Below, piece after piece: positions 1 through 10,333 of a DNA stretch of 64,000 nt (the first letter of the stretch is position 1; each line of letters opens with the position of its first letter). The stretch is from Ipomoea triloba (taxonomy: Eukaryota > Streptophyta > Magnoliopsida > Solanales > Convolvulaceae). The stretch spans positions 18,881,496 through 18,945,495 of the forward strand of contig NC_044920.1 of the NCBI RefSeq assembly GCF_003576645.1, written 5' to 3'. The notes beneath the pieces were generated by a model that was given only the letters and a program-made list of their open reading frames with translations, did no database searches and had not been told where the DNA came from. A program made the position numbers and the translations under genes.

Positions 1-109
1 ATCACTTTCATACCCATTCCTTATGCCTAAACCCACCAACCAAACACGCCCTTAAAGTATTATATAATTTATAATTATTAGTCTTTACAAAATTAAAAAT
101 ATTTAAACG

Positions 110-205
110 AATTTTACAAAATAAAAAATAAAATAAAAAATACACGGGTGCCTAGGCGCCGATTAATCCCCGCCTAGGCGCTCTCTAGCGATTTTTTCAA
201 CCATG
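110..205. repeat. hAT-like terminal fragment
   Basis: Two GCCTAGGCG-type palindromic blocks (about 150-182) lie near a sequence ending in ATTTTTTCAACCATGCC. Similar CGCCTAGGCG-rich subterminal blocks occur at both ends of the hAT element at 40,687-45,669, so this is probably the end of a related non-autonomous hAT. No partner end or target duplication is visible. Confidence 0.35.
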
Positions 206-1059
206 CCAAAATTAAATGAGAAACCAAACAAGCTGCCTTAATAGGTTATAATGCCCTAAATTTGGAATATATCCTATGAGTTAATAATATGCTAAATCCA
301 ACCTTAATGCATGCTTTTATGAATGCATAATTATAACAATAAAATCATAAAAATATTTAGCATGCTTGGAATTTGCATATTAATATATTATTAACACATA
401 TATCCTAAATAAATTGTAATACTTCAGGAAATTTAATATAAACCTCAATATTAAATTAAAATTAAAATGGCAAATTTAAAACTTAATACCTGCCTATAAT
501 TGAATAATAATTTAATTATGAATTTAATTTCAAAATTAAGAGGAAACTAAAGAGTATCAATATTCCAAAACAAGCAATTACCATACATTTACCATTGCCA
601 AAATAATATACAATATTAATTAAGATAATATTAATATGGCAATGTTAAACCAAATAATTACCATTTACCAAAATTAATATATAATATTAACTAAACCAAA
701 TAAATATATATGGTACATTAAAGTGAATTGCATGACTAAAGCTACCAGGACAAAACTTTCCTCATCCATCTCAAACACCTTCCAACGCCATAGTCGGTTG
801 TACGGACTCCGCAAAGGAAGACTGAGTTGAAGTTGCTGTCAACAATCGCCGTCGTCTTCATCGCATGAGGAGCAATAGTAGGCCGCCACTATCGTCTTCA
901 ACGTGACATTAAAACTGGCCGATGAGCACCTGGAGAATCGTTCACTTGTCACCGTCGTCACTAGAAAACCAGCACCACCGTCGACAGCCTTACGGAGATG
1001 AGAACGCGAAGGAGGAGAGGGAGAAGATGCGATGATGCAACCAGAAGAAAGAGAGAGAC
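206..1059. other. No recognisable gene; AT-rich, then a GC-richer stretch
   Basis: AT-rich to about 720. A GC-richer stretch at about 760-1040 could be a decayed exon, but it holds no long frame and I recognise no protein in any frame. Confidence 0.4.
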
Positions 1060-1603
1060 CAGGCCGGCCCTGAGGGGTTCAGGGTGGGCACCTGCCCAGG
1101 ACCCATCTCTATAGGGGCCATAGGCCATAAGATATACAAGAGTATTATATATATAAATAATATTACTTATTATATATTAAAAAAATAGAGTTAATTGTTT
1201 CTGGAAGTCGAGAACTGAACTCACAAAGATTGAAAGAGATGTTGTCATACACCCACCGCTTACGCCGCCTAGCCGTCTAGGAGTATAAGGGTCGCCGGTC
1301 GCACCTACGCCACACTAACCACTCAAATACTTAAAGATTTTCGATTGACTGATTCGGATTGATTTATTCATATAAGTGTCAGTTGCTTTTGTTTTTTTTG
1401 TTTTTTTTTTTTTTTGTTAAGATCGATTTTATAATACTACGTAAATTTTTTTTTTTTAATACAATGTTGCTTAAAAAATATTCATCCGAAAGTGAAAAAG
1501 AAAAAAGAAATAAACAAATTGATCATTCAGAAACAAATTCTTCATATAGGGGTCCTTTTTTCAATTTCGCCCAGGGGCCTATAAAACCTTTGGACCGGTC
1601 CTG
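1060..1603. mobile_element. Candidate non-autonomous hAT element
   Basis: The left end reads CAGGCCGGCCCTGAGG. The right end, reverse complemented, reads CAGGACCGGTCCAAAGG. These imperfect inverted termini about 540 bp apart have the CAGGGCCGG look of a common plant hAT group. No coding capacity is seen. I could not find a clear 8-bp target duplication, so the exact ends are uncertain. Confidence 0.4.
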
Positions 1604-2971
1604 ATTATATATATATATATATAGATTCCACTCCCTAGGTGAGAACTTGTGGACAAATCTAAACATTGATAAGCAAGATCTGATGGATGATAAATCATGT
1701 AAAAATGAGTAAGGTCATTTTTATACATATTACAAAATTTTAAAATAAGTGGGGTCATTTTAATGAAGTTAAATAGATAGAGTTTTTCTTTCAAAAAAGA
1801 AAGAATAAAAAAGGAGGAACAATGGTACTAATTTGCTTGAAGTGGTCTCGGTGACAAGAACTGAATTATTTGAAGGAGGCAACCAAATAAACGAATTGAT
1901 AAAATGTTGCTATTAAGGAGTTCCAATACTAAACATATTCATAAATACTCTGAATATTTAATTTAAAAAAATAATTTGAGTTTTGGAATAATTTTATAAT
2001 GTTCTTTGGAAAATGGATGTGATATAGAGGATGAAAGATTAAAAAAGTGAGATATACATGCCTAATTATAATGTTAAAAGATAGCTGTGAAAATGTCACT
2101 TTACATGAGTTCTAACCAATTCCAATGATACATTATACTATCTACAGTTGAGTGACTTATTCCAAGCATTAGTTTTACTATTGGTTATTTATTACCTTAG
2201 TTATAACAAATTAAAATACTTAGAATAGCATTTTATCAATTGACAGATATGAAAATATTGAGAGCCACAAGAGCTAGGTTCATTTATGGCTAGTTGGAGT
2301 TTGTATTTAAATCTTGATAGTATGTTTGTTGTTGTAGAAATTCATGGTAATGATATTCCCTTGGAAATCCATGAACTGAATATGCTGGGGAGGTTCAAAA
2401 GAAGAAGATTTTTCACGATTTTCACAACTTCCACTAGATTGGCTATCATAAGAAAAAGGTGCTTTGCCTGAGAATTGTAGAAATAGTATTCAAATTTTAG
2501 AGGAGGAGAGTATTGAGAGTTCAGTAAGAAAAATATTTGTAGAATTCTCTAATTTATAGTGTAACTGGAGCCTAGAAGAGTGTTTGAAAGTCTAAGAAAG
2601 AAGTGAACTTTTTTTTTTTTTTTTTTAAATAGACCTTTTGAGGTGCAAGTTTTACTACGAACGGTCAATTTAGAAAAACTTTTGACAAAAAAGTTTCTGA
2701 AATTTTAATATTGAACATGAATTTTTGTGCATCGCACGTACAAAATATCAGTAGTGTAAATAAGTATTAAAAACACATAACATATTATTAATTAACTAGT
2801 GAAACTAAAATTTATACCTCTAATTGAAGATTTTTGGAGTTAAAGATTCCTTTAATTATTGAAATCTGTATAAAAGAAATAATACAATAAAAATGATAGA
2901 TTTAATTACTTGAATGGTGATTTTAGACTTTTAAAAGCTAAAGGAGTCAAATGAGTATTTTAAAAAAATAA
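1604..2971. other. Intergenic DNA, nothing recognised
   Basis: AT-rich sequence with a short TA microsatellite at about 1605-1622. No protein-like frame, RNA gene or transposon terminus was recognised. The motif GTGCATCGCAC at about 2728-2738 resembles palindromic GTGCGATGCAC motifs elsewhere in the window. Confidence 0.4.
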
Positions 2972-3204
2972 TACTCCATTTGTCTTATTTTACCTGCCTT
3001 GTTTATTATTCATTCGTCAAACAAACTCTATCTTCTTTACTTATTTTCTTTAGTATTTTTAAATTTGATTGTTTGTGTTTAATAATATTTTTAATGTGAT
3101 TTCTAAATATATAAATTTTATATACTAATACTAAACTTAACATTGTGAAAAATTGGATTAAAAATAAATTCAATCATGCATCATTAATCAAACTAGATAT
3201 ATAA
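2972..3204. mobile_element. Decayed Stowaway-like MITE
   Basis: The left terminus TACTCCATTTGTCTTATTTT resembles the Stowaway consensus. The body is closely similar to the better-preserved Stowaway at 12,560-12,821. The right terminus is degraded. Tc1/mariner-related MITE, non-coding. Confidence 0.55.
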
Positions 3205-3530
3205 AATGATGGTGAATGTATGTATAGGTGTGAAATGTGGTCCTCAGGGATTGGAAGGAGATATTTATATTAGAGAAATTGTTTTGAACAATTTATGTAA
3301 TTTCCATAAATTGTTGGAAGGAGATATATTTTCAAAATGTAAGAAATCTAATCTTTTTGACGTAAGAGCTTATTACGGGAACTGCCACGAAATTGCTAAC
3401 GCCATTCACCACCCAACTCTCTCCTATATAATGTTGGCTAAACTTCCGTCTTCACCACCACAACTAGTTCCATTTTACTTGATTAGTGTTTTATGAGTTC
3501 TCATTTTCATCCAAGGTAGAATTTCTGCTT
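3205..3530 (+). repeat. Promoter-like repeated block, copy 0
   Basis: Blocks in this stretch (AGAGAAATTGTTTTGAA, TTTTGACGTAAGAGCTTAT, CTATATAATGTTG) recur in the same order at 14,990-15,160 and partly at 13,190-13,230. The shared CTATATAATGTTG looks like a TATA region, followed by a leader-like stretch. The downstream gene was not recognised. Confidence 0.4.
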
Positions 3531-3786
3531 GTTCTTCATTTACCCTATTAATGTTTGATTGATCTTTGTTTTGACCTCTCGATGAGACCTATCAAAAATA
3601 ACTTTCTAAACTTTGATTTATTCTTTGATTGTTTTTTCTAAAGCTCTAATTATAAATTTCTTGTGAGTTTTTTTTTTTTGGGCTTGCTTTTCGTTGTTCT
3701 CTAAGCGTTCCGAACTACTTTAGAGATCGTTTGTCTCTTTTTTATTTATTTATTTTGTGAAAGGCATAAAATCAATCTTGTGTAGA
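3531..3786. other. T-rich leader-like sequence
   Basis: T-rich, intron-like DNA resembling the leader-type repeats at 15.7-17.2 kb. No coding signal. Confidence 0.3.
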
Positions 3787-4200
3787 TAGGAGACAAATTG
3801 GGTGATAACCGCATAGATTGAAAAGGAATGAGAACCTATAAAAACCGTCCATCTCTCAAGATCTAACGAATTATAATTTTTTTTTTAAAAAAATGCAGTG
3901 ACATTTTCGAAAATAATTGAACTTTGAGGTGCAAATAAATTGTGTTAAAAGTGCAACTAACAATTTCATAGAGTACATGCATCTAAGTGCAAATAAATTG
4001 TGTTAATTAATTAAAATGTATTAAAAGTACATGTAAGATGTATTAAAAGTGTAACAAATATATAATGTACACTAAGCATCAATATTAAATGCACCTAAAA
4101 TTATCATTAGTTGCATCAAACGTTATCATTGTTCACCAATGTGAATGATGTTATCATTATGCGCACCATTGTGAAAAGGTAAATTAATTGCACTACATAA
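3787..4200. mobile_element. MITE family 'TAGGAG', copy A (truncated)
   Basis: Starts TAGGAGACAAATTGGGTGA and shares its whole body (GTGCAAATAAATTGTGTTA, TGTATTAAAAGTG, TTATCATTAGTTGCA-type blocks) with copies at 8,826 and 13,854. The right end is lost. Non-coding. Confidence 0.55.
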
Positions 4201-4861
4201 AAGAATCTATCAGATTTTCTAGTGGCAACTGGTAGACTTAAATATATAAATTAGGCACACTTGCATGCACAAAAAGAACCAAATCCTCTACAAGCACCTT
4301 AATGCACAGAACTCTTTCAAAAGAAAGTCTTTCATAGCCCAACCATTTCCTTTCTCACAAGAAACTATAAATCGTAATGGACTATCCAAAATTAACTATA
4401 CATCTCATATGCAGAAAACTGCATCAAATATAGGTTATCAGCATTAAGTATAAATAATCAAATGCACTACACAATTTAGTTTTCTTTCACAATCAAATCC
4501 TTGATTTACCAAAAGGTTATAATAATTAAAAAAATCAAACTCAACTTTCTTAAGAGAAATGTAACCTGGCCTCCACTATTTTATTGGCTAATTAACAGAC
4601 TAAGGTTGCATTTGATCAATCAATGAAACAGAACACAATCATTTAACCTACCAATATCAAATCATTACTCTTTTTCATCCTTAAATTCCAATCAATTTCG
4701 AACCACACATGTTAATAATATGTAAAAAATAAATAAAAAATAAGAACAACCAAATTTATTAAGCTCTGCCAATGGTAATCTTAATTTCAGATATAACAAT
4801 AAATAGATCAAACAAATTACACACATAAATGAATGTCCAAGAATGGACATATATACATATA
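4201..4861. other. Intergenic DNA, nothing recognised
   Basis: AT-rich sequence without a recognisable gene or repeat boundary. It may be part of the unit that carries the 14-3-3 and augmin fragments to its right. Confidence 0.35.
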
Positions 4862-4938
4862 CCTGAGCGCCTTTGTAGGCAAAGGTAGCGGTGGTAGTCG
4901 CCCTTCATCTTGAGGTATGAGACTTTTGAATTGGACAC
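4862..4938 (-). pseudogene. 14-3-3 protein exon fragment
   Basis: The minus-strand translation contains SKVSYLKMKGDYHRYL, which matches the signature helix of plant 14-3-3 proteins (family form SKVFYLKMKGDYYRYL). The fragment is about 25 codons long and ends with CTCAG before GTATATG, which looks like a splice donor. No other 14-3-3 exon lies nearby, so it is a detached fragment, not a gene. It has the same orientation as the augmin fragment 280 bp to its right, suggesting that both were captured and carried together. Confidence 0.65.
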
Positions 4939-5217
4939 CAAAACGAAAAGATAAAGCTAAGGCATCATATATATTTGATTTGCAATCACATATATCTAAA
5001 ACATCACCAATAATCTATAAAGGCAGCATAGCTTTAGATATTTCATTTGACACCCGAACTATTAATATTCAACTAGTGGCCAATAGCAAATAGAAAGATA
5101 GCCTAAGCATCAGCAAGCATATAAAATAGAGAAAGATTCGAACTGAACAATGAAGACGAATGGAAGTCTAGGAGCAAAAAACATAAATGAATGGAAGGAA
5201 GGTTGCAATGCTGACCG

Positions 5218-5800
5218 ACCTCATGCGAAATCAATAGCAACAGCATCAGCTAACTTTTCACATTTAGCATCTAAATAATTTCCGACCTCATGCGAAATCA
5301 ATATCTGCCATCTCCTAATTCCAACTGCTGGCACATTAGCGACCTTTGAAGGGAACTTCTTAAGAGTATACTCCACTTCTCAATTTCTTCATCTTGAAGA
5401 ACCTCACCATCTTTGGAAATAAGAGGTAGCCTCAACCTTTGAGCAGCTACAATCTGAAGCTCAAGAGTTTCATAAACCTAAAATATTTTCAATTACCACA
5501 AAATATCACAAAACAAATTCTTGACTGATTTTACTTCAAGCATATTTTTGTCCCTCGAAATATGAAAAATGCTACAAAGTATAGTTTTAAGGGTGATGCT
5601 TTCAGCAAAATTCATCTTCTAAATATCTTTATAAATTGAAGTGGTAAATGGTTCACAAAAAGCATCAGATTTTACAAGATTGTTAACATTATGGCAATTT
5701 TTAGTATACACAGCGCAAAAGTAAGGAAGCTTATGGCAATTTTGCAAACTGAGCTGAGGGTAATGGCCCTGAACATCTCGAATGCCACCAATCAAGATTT
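5218..5800 (-). pseudogene. AUG4: Augmin subunit 4 (HAUS4-like) gene fragment
   Basis: Three pieces read on the minus strand in gene order. Positions 5,795-5,736 encode GGIRDVQGHYPQLSL. Positions 5,477-5,305, after an intron-like acceptor TTTTAG, encode VYETLELQIVAAQRLRLPL and then a stretch with EEIEKWSIL. Positions 5,280-5,220 encode DAKCEKLADA. These match the N-terminal half of plant augmin subunit 4, a component of the complex that recruits gamma-tubulin to microtubules. The rest of the protein is missing, in-frame stops are present, and a 20-bp block (GACCTCATGCGAAATCAATA) is duplicated about 67 bp apart. It is therefore a non-functional fragment. The assignment is from memory of the family, without a search. 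Confidence 0.65.
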
Positions 5801-6340
5801 GGATCAGAGGTCGCTGATGATACTCTTAATTGCACCATCCCAATTTCCTCTATGTAAACTGCTTACATTATTTATCCATTATCCATAAAAAAGATCAAAT
5901 TGCACACAAAGTAGCATGACAAAAAAAACTTATGCATAATCTCAAATCACAACCCTAATTTCCCCTAAACTCAATAAATCATCAAAACTACTAAATTTTA
6001 CATATATAGTACCAAGGCTTCCAAATAACCAATCTATACAAACCCCCTCTGCAACTTCAATTCATTTCTAAAACTTCAGCCCGCACAATTTAAACTAAAT
6101 AATAATAAGGAAATTAATGTGAGGGTGAAATGAGATTGATAATGTAAATGAATCAAAGCTAACCCATCTCTGCCATTCCGTTCAACAAAAATGATGCAAT
6201 TTCCATATAAAAAAAGCCAAGGCTTCATCTACATTCCTAAGTTTTTTGGTGAACAATGATAAACGCAAATCTCATATCTGTTAAACATAAATACATCAGA
6301 GTTTTCTGCTCCATTTTTTCCCCACGAAAGGCTCGCATAA
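5801..6340. other. Intergenic DNA upstream of 7SL RNA copy
   Basis: AT-rich; no gene recognised. The 3' part forms the distal upstream region of the 7SL RNA copy. Confidence 0.4.
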
Positions 6341-6351
6341 TTCCCACATCG
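6341..6351 (+). promoter_or_regulatory. Plant snRNA-type upstream sequence element (USE)
   Basis: TTCCCACATCG matches the plant USE consensus (RTCCCACATCG) that drives snRNA, U6-type and 7SL RNA genes. A TATA-like TTAATAA lies at about 6,377-6,383. The predicted RNA start at 6,406 is about 25 bases beyond that, as expected for this promoter class. Confidence 0.7.
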
Positions 6352-6405
6352 GAACCAGATGAGGAATATTTCTTCTTAATAAGTCCGTAGGTAGAAGCTT
6401 CGTTT

Positions 6406-6710
6406 GCTGGGCTTGGTAGCACGAGCTTGTAACCCAAGTGGGAGCATTAAAATGGTGGAATAAATGGGCTTACTTTGAAGGCCTGGGCTTGGAATGCTAT
6501 TTACTGGTCTGCCCGTTCCAAGTGGTGAGTTTGGCTGTGTAGTTTCTGCGAAGGCGGAGGCTTCTTGGCCTTTAGATCGGAGGGCACCGCGTCAGGCTGG
6601 TTTCACAGAGCAGCGAACACCTCCTCCTCTCTGCAGTGGAAGGATAACAGGCCGGAGCATCTTCAGTCCACTTGCGCTAGATGGGTTGTCCAAATTAAAC
6701 CACTGTCTTT
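6406..6710 (+). ncRNA. 7SL (signal recognition particle) RNA, gene copy or recent pseudogene
   Basis: The sequence opens with GCTGGGCTTGGTAGCACGAG and continues with CTTGTAACCCAAGTGGGAGC, close to the 5' domain of plant 7SL RNA. Further on it has GTCCGTTCCAAGTGG-like and GGGCACCGCGTCAGGCTGG blocks, and then CAGAGCAGCGAACACCTCC, which corresponds to the conserved SRP54-binding helix 8 region. The length to the first T5 run (about 6,706-6,712) is close to 300 nt, as expected for a Pol III transcript of this family. The USE and TATA-like motif upstream argue for a gene copy with its own promoter. Some positions differ from the usual plant sequence (for example AAAATGGTGG instead of AAGGTGGTG), so activity is uncertain. 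Open frames here are incidental. Confidence 0.75.
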
Positions 6711-6981
6711 TTCCTTTTGCCTTTATGCACGGCCAGGAACAATGTGGTCTTAAACTCCTCGTTGGAAGTGTAGAAAGCAGAGCTTTTCCCTATTGGAGGG
6801 TGTGGGTGGTGCGGCAGTAACAAAGCAGAAGCAATGGGGTGGATGTCAAAGGTTTGGCAACTCATTATTTATGGCTCACAGCATCACATTTTGGAAAAAA
6901 AGAGGACCAAAATTGTAAAATTTATAAAATTTTAGAGTAGATCAGGGTTAAATTGTAATTTGTATAGGTTATGGCTTTTTA
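6711..6981. other. Short flank between 7SL copy and MITE
   Basis: Nothing recognised. A T-rich Pol III terminator-like run lies at its left edge. Confidence 0.3.
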
Positions 6982-7503
6982 GAGTCATTTTCATTTTTGG
7001 TCCTACTGTTATTGGGGCATTGCCAATTTTAGTCCACTTCATTAATTTTTGTCACATTGTGGCCAATCTTATTTAGTCCTTGCCACTTTTAGTCCACAAT
7101 TAAAATTTTTGTCAAATTGCCATCCAAAATATGGGTGTTTTTGGTCTTTTCATGCTTTGGTAATCTGCTTGACCCTTTGCTGTGGTTTTCCTTACACATT
7201 TTCATTCATTGAAGAGGTCCGACGAAAGCTATGTGAGTCACATTACAAAGCCATGACTTTTACCGAACCTCTTCATTGGAGGAAAATCTGTATGGAAAAC
7301 CACTACAAAGGGTAAAGGAGATGATCAAAGCATGAAAACATCAAAATACCCCTGTTTTGAACGGTTATTTGACGAAAATTTTAACGGTGGACTAAAAGTG
7401 ACAATGACTAAATAAGACTTGCCTGCAATGTGGCAAAAATTAATGAAGTGGACTAAAATTGGCAATGCCCCAATAACAATAGGACCAAAAATGAAAATGA
7501 CTG
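6982..7503. mobile_element. Palindromic MULE-type MITE with 9-bp target duplication
   Basis: The two halves are inverted copies of each other for most of the 522 bp: the left arm begins GAGTCATTTTCATTTTTGG and the right arm, reverse complemented, begins CAGTCATTTTCATTTTTGG. The element is flanked by the perfect 9-bp direct repeat GGCTTTTTA (6,973-6,981 and 7,504-7,512). Long TIRs with 9-bp duplications are diagnostic of Mutator-like transposition. It has no coding capacity. Transcription through it would give a long hairpin RNA. Confidence 0.85.
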
Positions 7504-7512
7504 GGCTTTTTA

Positions 7513-8763
7513 TTTAGAAAATAGCAATAGCAAAAGTTGTACTGAGCTTGATTAGGTTGGTATTTTCATCATCACTACTCTAAACTCGGGATCAAATCTC
7601 AGCATAAGGATTACGAAGGAGGCAAATTTGACCCGTTAAAAATTGGCATTGGGAGCAAGGTGTCCATTTAATGGTACTCGAACCGATTTGTCCGGTTAAA
7701 ATATGAATCTACTTATATAATATGCACTCAATTCGAATGTGCGACGTGTACAAATTTTAGAGCATACCCATCCCATGATCTATGACTCAGTATTACTCAA
7801 AAGATTGACAAATCTAATCTCTAATGTAACTCCATTTTTGTTTTATACACCTTAGATAATAAATTGTTGGTAACATTAAACTTCTCTTTCTTTCTTCCTT
7901 TCGTTTGTTTATATTTTATTTGATAAAAGTATGTAATAAAAGTATTACTCTATGAATTGATAATAATTAGTATTTTCCTTTTAAATAAGAACTTCTAAAG
8001 TGTATTTACTTATTTGATGTGATTAAAAAATGAATACAAGTGTGTAATATATAAATTACCACAATGTATTTTGAATTATACTTATGGAGTTATTATTGAT
8101 ATAATTAAATATTTTTACTAATTTGGAATCTTCATTTAATAATTGTCATTTGATTTTAAATACATCTGTCTAGTCTTTTAAATTTAAGAAATAGAATGCA
8201 TCTGTTTTATGGTGGCTTGAAGAAACGAGTCCAACATCCTACCATCAAAACGTGGCGTTAAGTTCGTGCTACACAAGTATAAAGAAAAGTAAAGTTACAC
8301 CTTCGCTACTAGTTATAAGTTTTGACATAGTGGCAAGTGCTTCATCTTTATAATTGGTATCAAAGAAGGTCACATGTTGAATCTCATTTGTCATTTTGAC
8401 TATGCTACACGCAAATATAAGGAATAATATTATATTAAATCAATTTTAGTACTTAAAAAAAAAACTTACGTGATCTTAGCTTTTCCGGGCTAATTCTAAG
8501 CCCGCAGGACTCTTCCCTTAGAGTCACGGTAGAAGTAAATTGCGAGTCATGCAATCAACAAATCAGATCCTAGTCTTCATGTGCGCACAAGGATCCAATC
8601 CAAACCTTCTAGCATCCTTTAACTTTTTTTCAATACATACTGCTAGTTGGATTGGAATCCCTACACCTAATGGTGCATTTTTGGACACTTTGTGGTGCAT
8701 TTTTTCCTACCTAATGGTGTCTGACCACATGGGAAACACTGTCAGCACGGGAACCTGACCCTA
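7513..8763. other. Intergenic DNA
   Basis: AT-rich sequence with no gene recognised. Around 8,650-8,750 there are AATGGTGCATTTTT motifs also found in the MITE at 9,403-9,736, suggesting a decayed relative. Confidence 0.35.
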
Positions 8764-8825
8764 CACACACACACACACATGTGTGTGCGTGTGTGCGTGT
8801 GTGCGTGTGTGTGTGTGTGTGTGTA
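8764..8825. repeat. CA/TG microsatellite
   Basis: A run of CA repeats followed by TG repeats, abutting the left end of MITE copy B. Confidence 0.85.
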
Positions 8826-9402
8826 TAGGAGAAAGATCGGGTGAGAATCACATGCCTAATAAAGGAATGAGAACCCATAGGCCATAGCAGCCGTCCATTT
8901 GACTAGATCTACTAAATCAGAAACATTGTTTTTTCAAAAATAATGCGGTCTCATTTTTGTAAATAATTGAACTTTAATTTGAAGTGCAAATAAATTGTGT
9001 TAAAAATGCAAATAACAATTTCGTAGAGTACGTGCACCAAAGTGCAAGTAAAATATATTAAAAGTGAATGTAAAATGTATTAAAAGCGCAAGAAATAATG
9101 TACACCGAGTATCAATATTAAGTGCACCTAATAACGTTATCATTAATTACATCAAATGTTATCATTATGTCTACCAATGCGAAAGAGGTTATAATTAGGT
9201 GGATCAACGTGAAAAAGGTAAATTACTTGCACTATTAACTGAAAATTGTTGCACTTTTAAGTGATTTTACTTACACACTTGCAACAGTTACTTGCACTTT
9301 TAACACAAGTTACAAAAATGCAACCGCATCTATTTTTTAAAATTATATTTGATCCGTTAGATCTTGACAGGTGGACGATTGCAATTAGTTTTCAATTCTC
9401 TC
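8826..9402. mobile_element. MITE family 'TAGGAG', copy B
   Basis: Starts TAGGAGAAAGATCGGGTGAG and is collinear with copy C (13,854-14,421). Its last roughly 25 bp are replaced by a second MITE that begins at 9,403, so that MITE probably landed in its right terminus. Confidence 0.6.
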
Positions 9403-9736
9403 TTCAAATGCGGCCGCACCTTAACGTGCAGCCGCTTAAAAAGGCACCAATAGTGTTAGGAAAATGCACAACAATGAAATGCACAAATACACCACAAAAC
9501 GCACAACACACCTAAAAAATGCACCACACCTCCCCGCACCTAATTGTGCATTTCCAAACATTGTGTGGTGCGTTTATGCATATCTAATGGTGCATTTTTG
9601 TGATACGTACCTAATGGTGCGTTTTTTTTTGTGTATTTGTGCATTTTTTGTGCATTTCCTAACACTATAGATGCATATTTGCATAAATATTCATGCGGTC
9701 GCACTATCTACACGTTAAGGTGAGGGCGCACCTGAA
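9403..9736. mobile_element. MITE with TTCARRTGYGGCC-type termini, copy 1
   Basis: The left end TTCAAATGCGGCCGCACC and the right end (reverse complement TTCAGGTGCGCCCTCACC) form an inverted repeat followed by CTTAACGTG on both sides. The middle carries inverted GTGCATTT/AAATGCAC blocks. A related element lies at 20,476-20,688. It is non-coding and I cannot assign a superfamily. Confidence 0.6.
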
Positions 9737-9737
9737 C

Positions 9738-9825
<88 letters not shown>

Positions 9826-9827
9826 GA
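9737..9827. repeat. TA / TG / GA compound microsatellite
   Basis: Consecutive runs of TA, TG and GA dinucleotides directly next to the MITE end. Confidence 0.85.
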
Positions 9828-10295
9828 GTTAATGTCAGGTGGGTCTTCCGAGTATAGTTGCACCCCCTCGTTTACTCCTAAACTTTCAATTTAATGTCCT
9901 TTACCTTTCAAATCTAACAAGTCATGGTCCTTCATTTAGTTTAACTAAGGGCAAAGTTAGGAAGAGGGCTGGTTAAAAATTTGAAAGGTGAAGAACACCA
10001 GGTTGTTAGTTTGAAAGTTAAAGGACCATAGGTGGTGTAACTTGAAAGTTGAAAGATCACAGGTGATTAAATTAAAAGTTTAGGACTAAACATGTCAATA
10101 CCACTATACTCAGAGGACCCTAACTAGTATTATCTCATGTATGGATGTATGCATGCATGCATGCATTTAGTTAATTATACAATTTTTATAATTATCTTTA
10201 AGGTTTTACTATTTTTAGTTATATCTAATTTGTTTATTTAAAAAAAATAAAAATTTAGTTAATATATTTATATTTTGTTTTTAATATAACTACTA

Positions 10296-10329
<34 letters not shown>

Positions 10330-10333
10330 GAGA

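Noticed and set aside
6494..6820. 108-residue open frame over the 7SL region
   Set aside because: It lies on a structured Pol III RNA and has no protein-like features.
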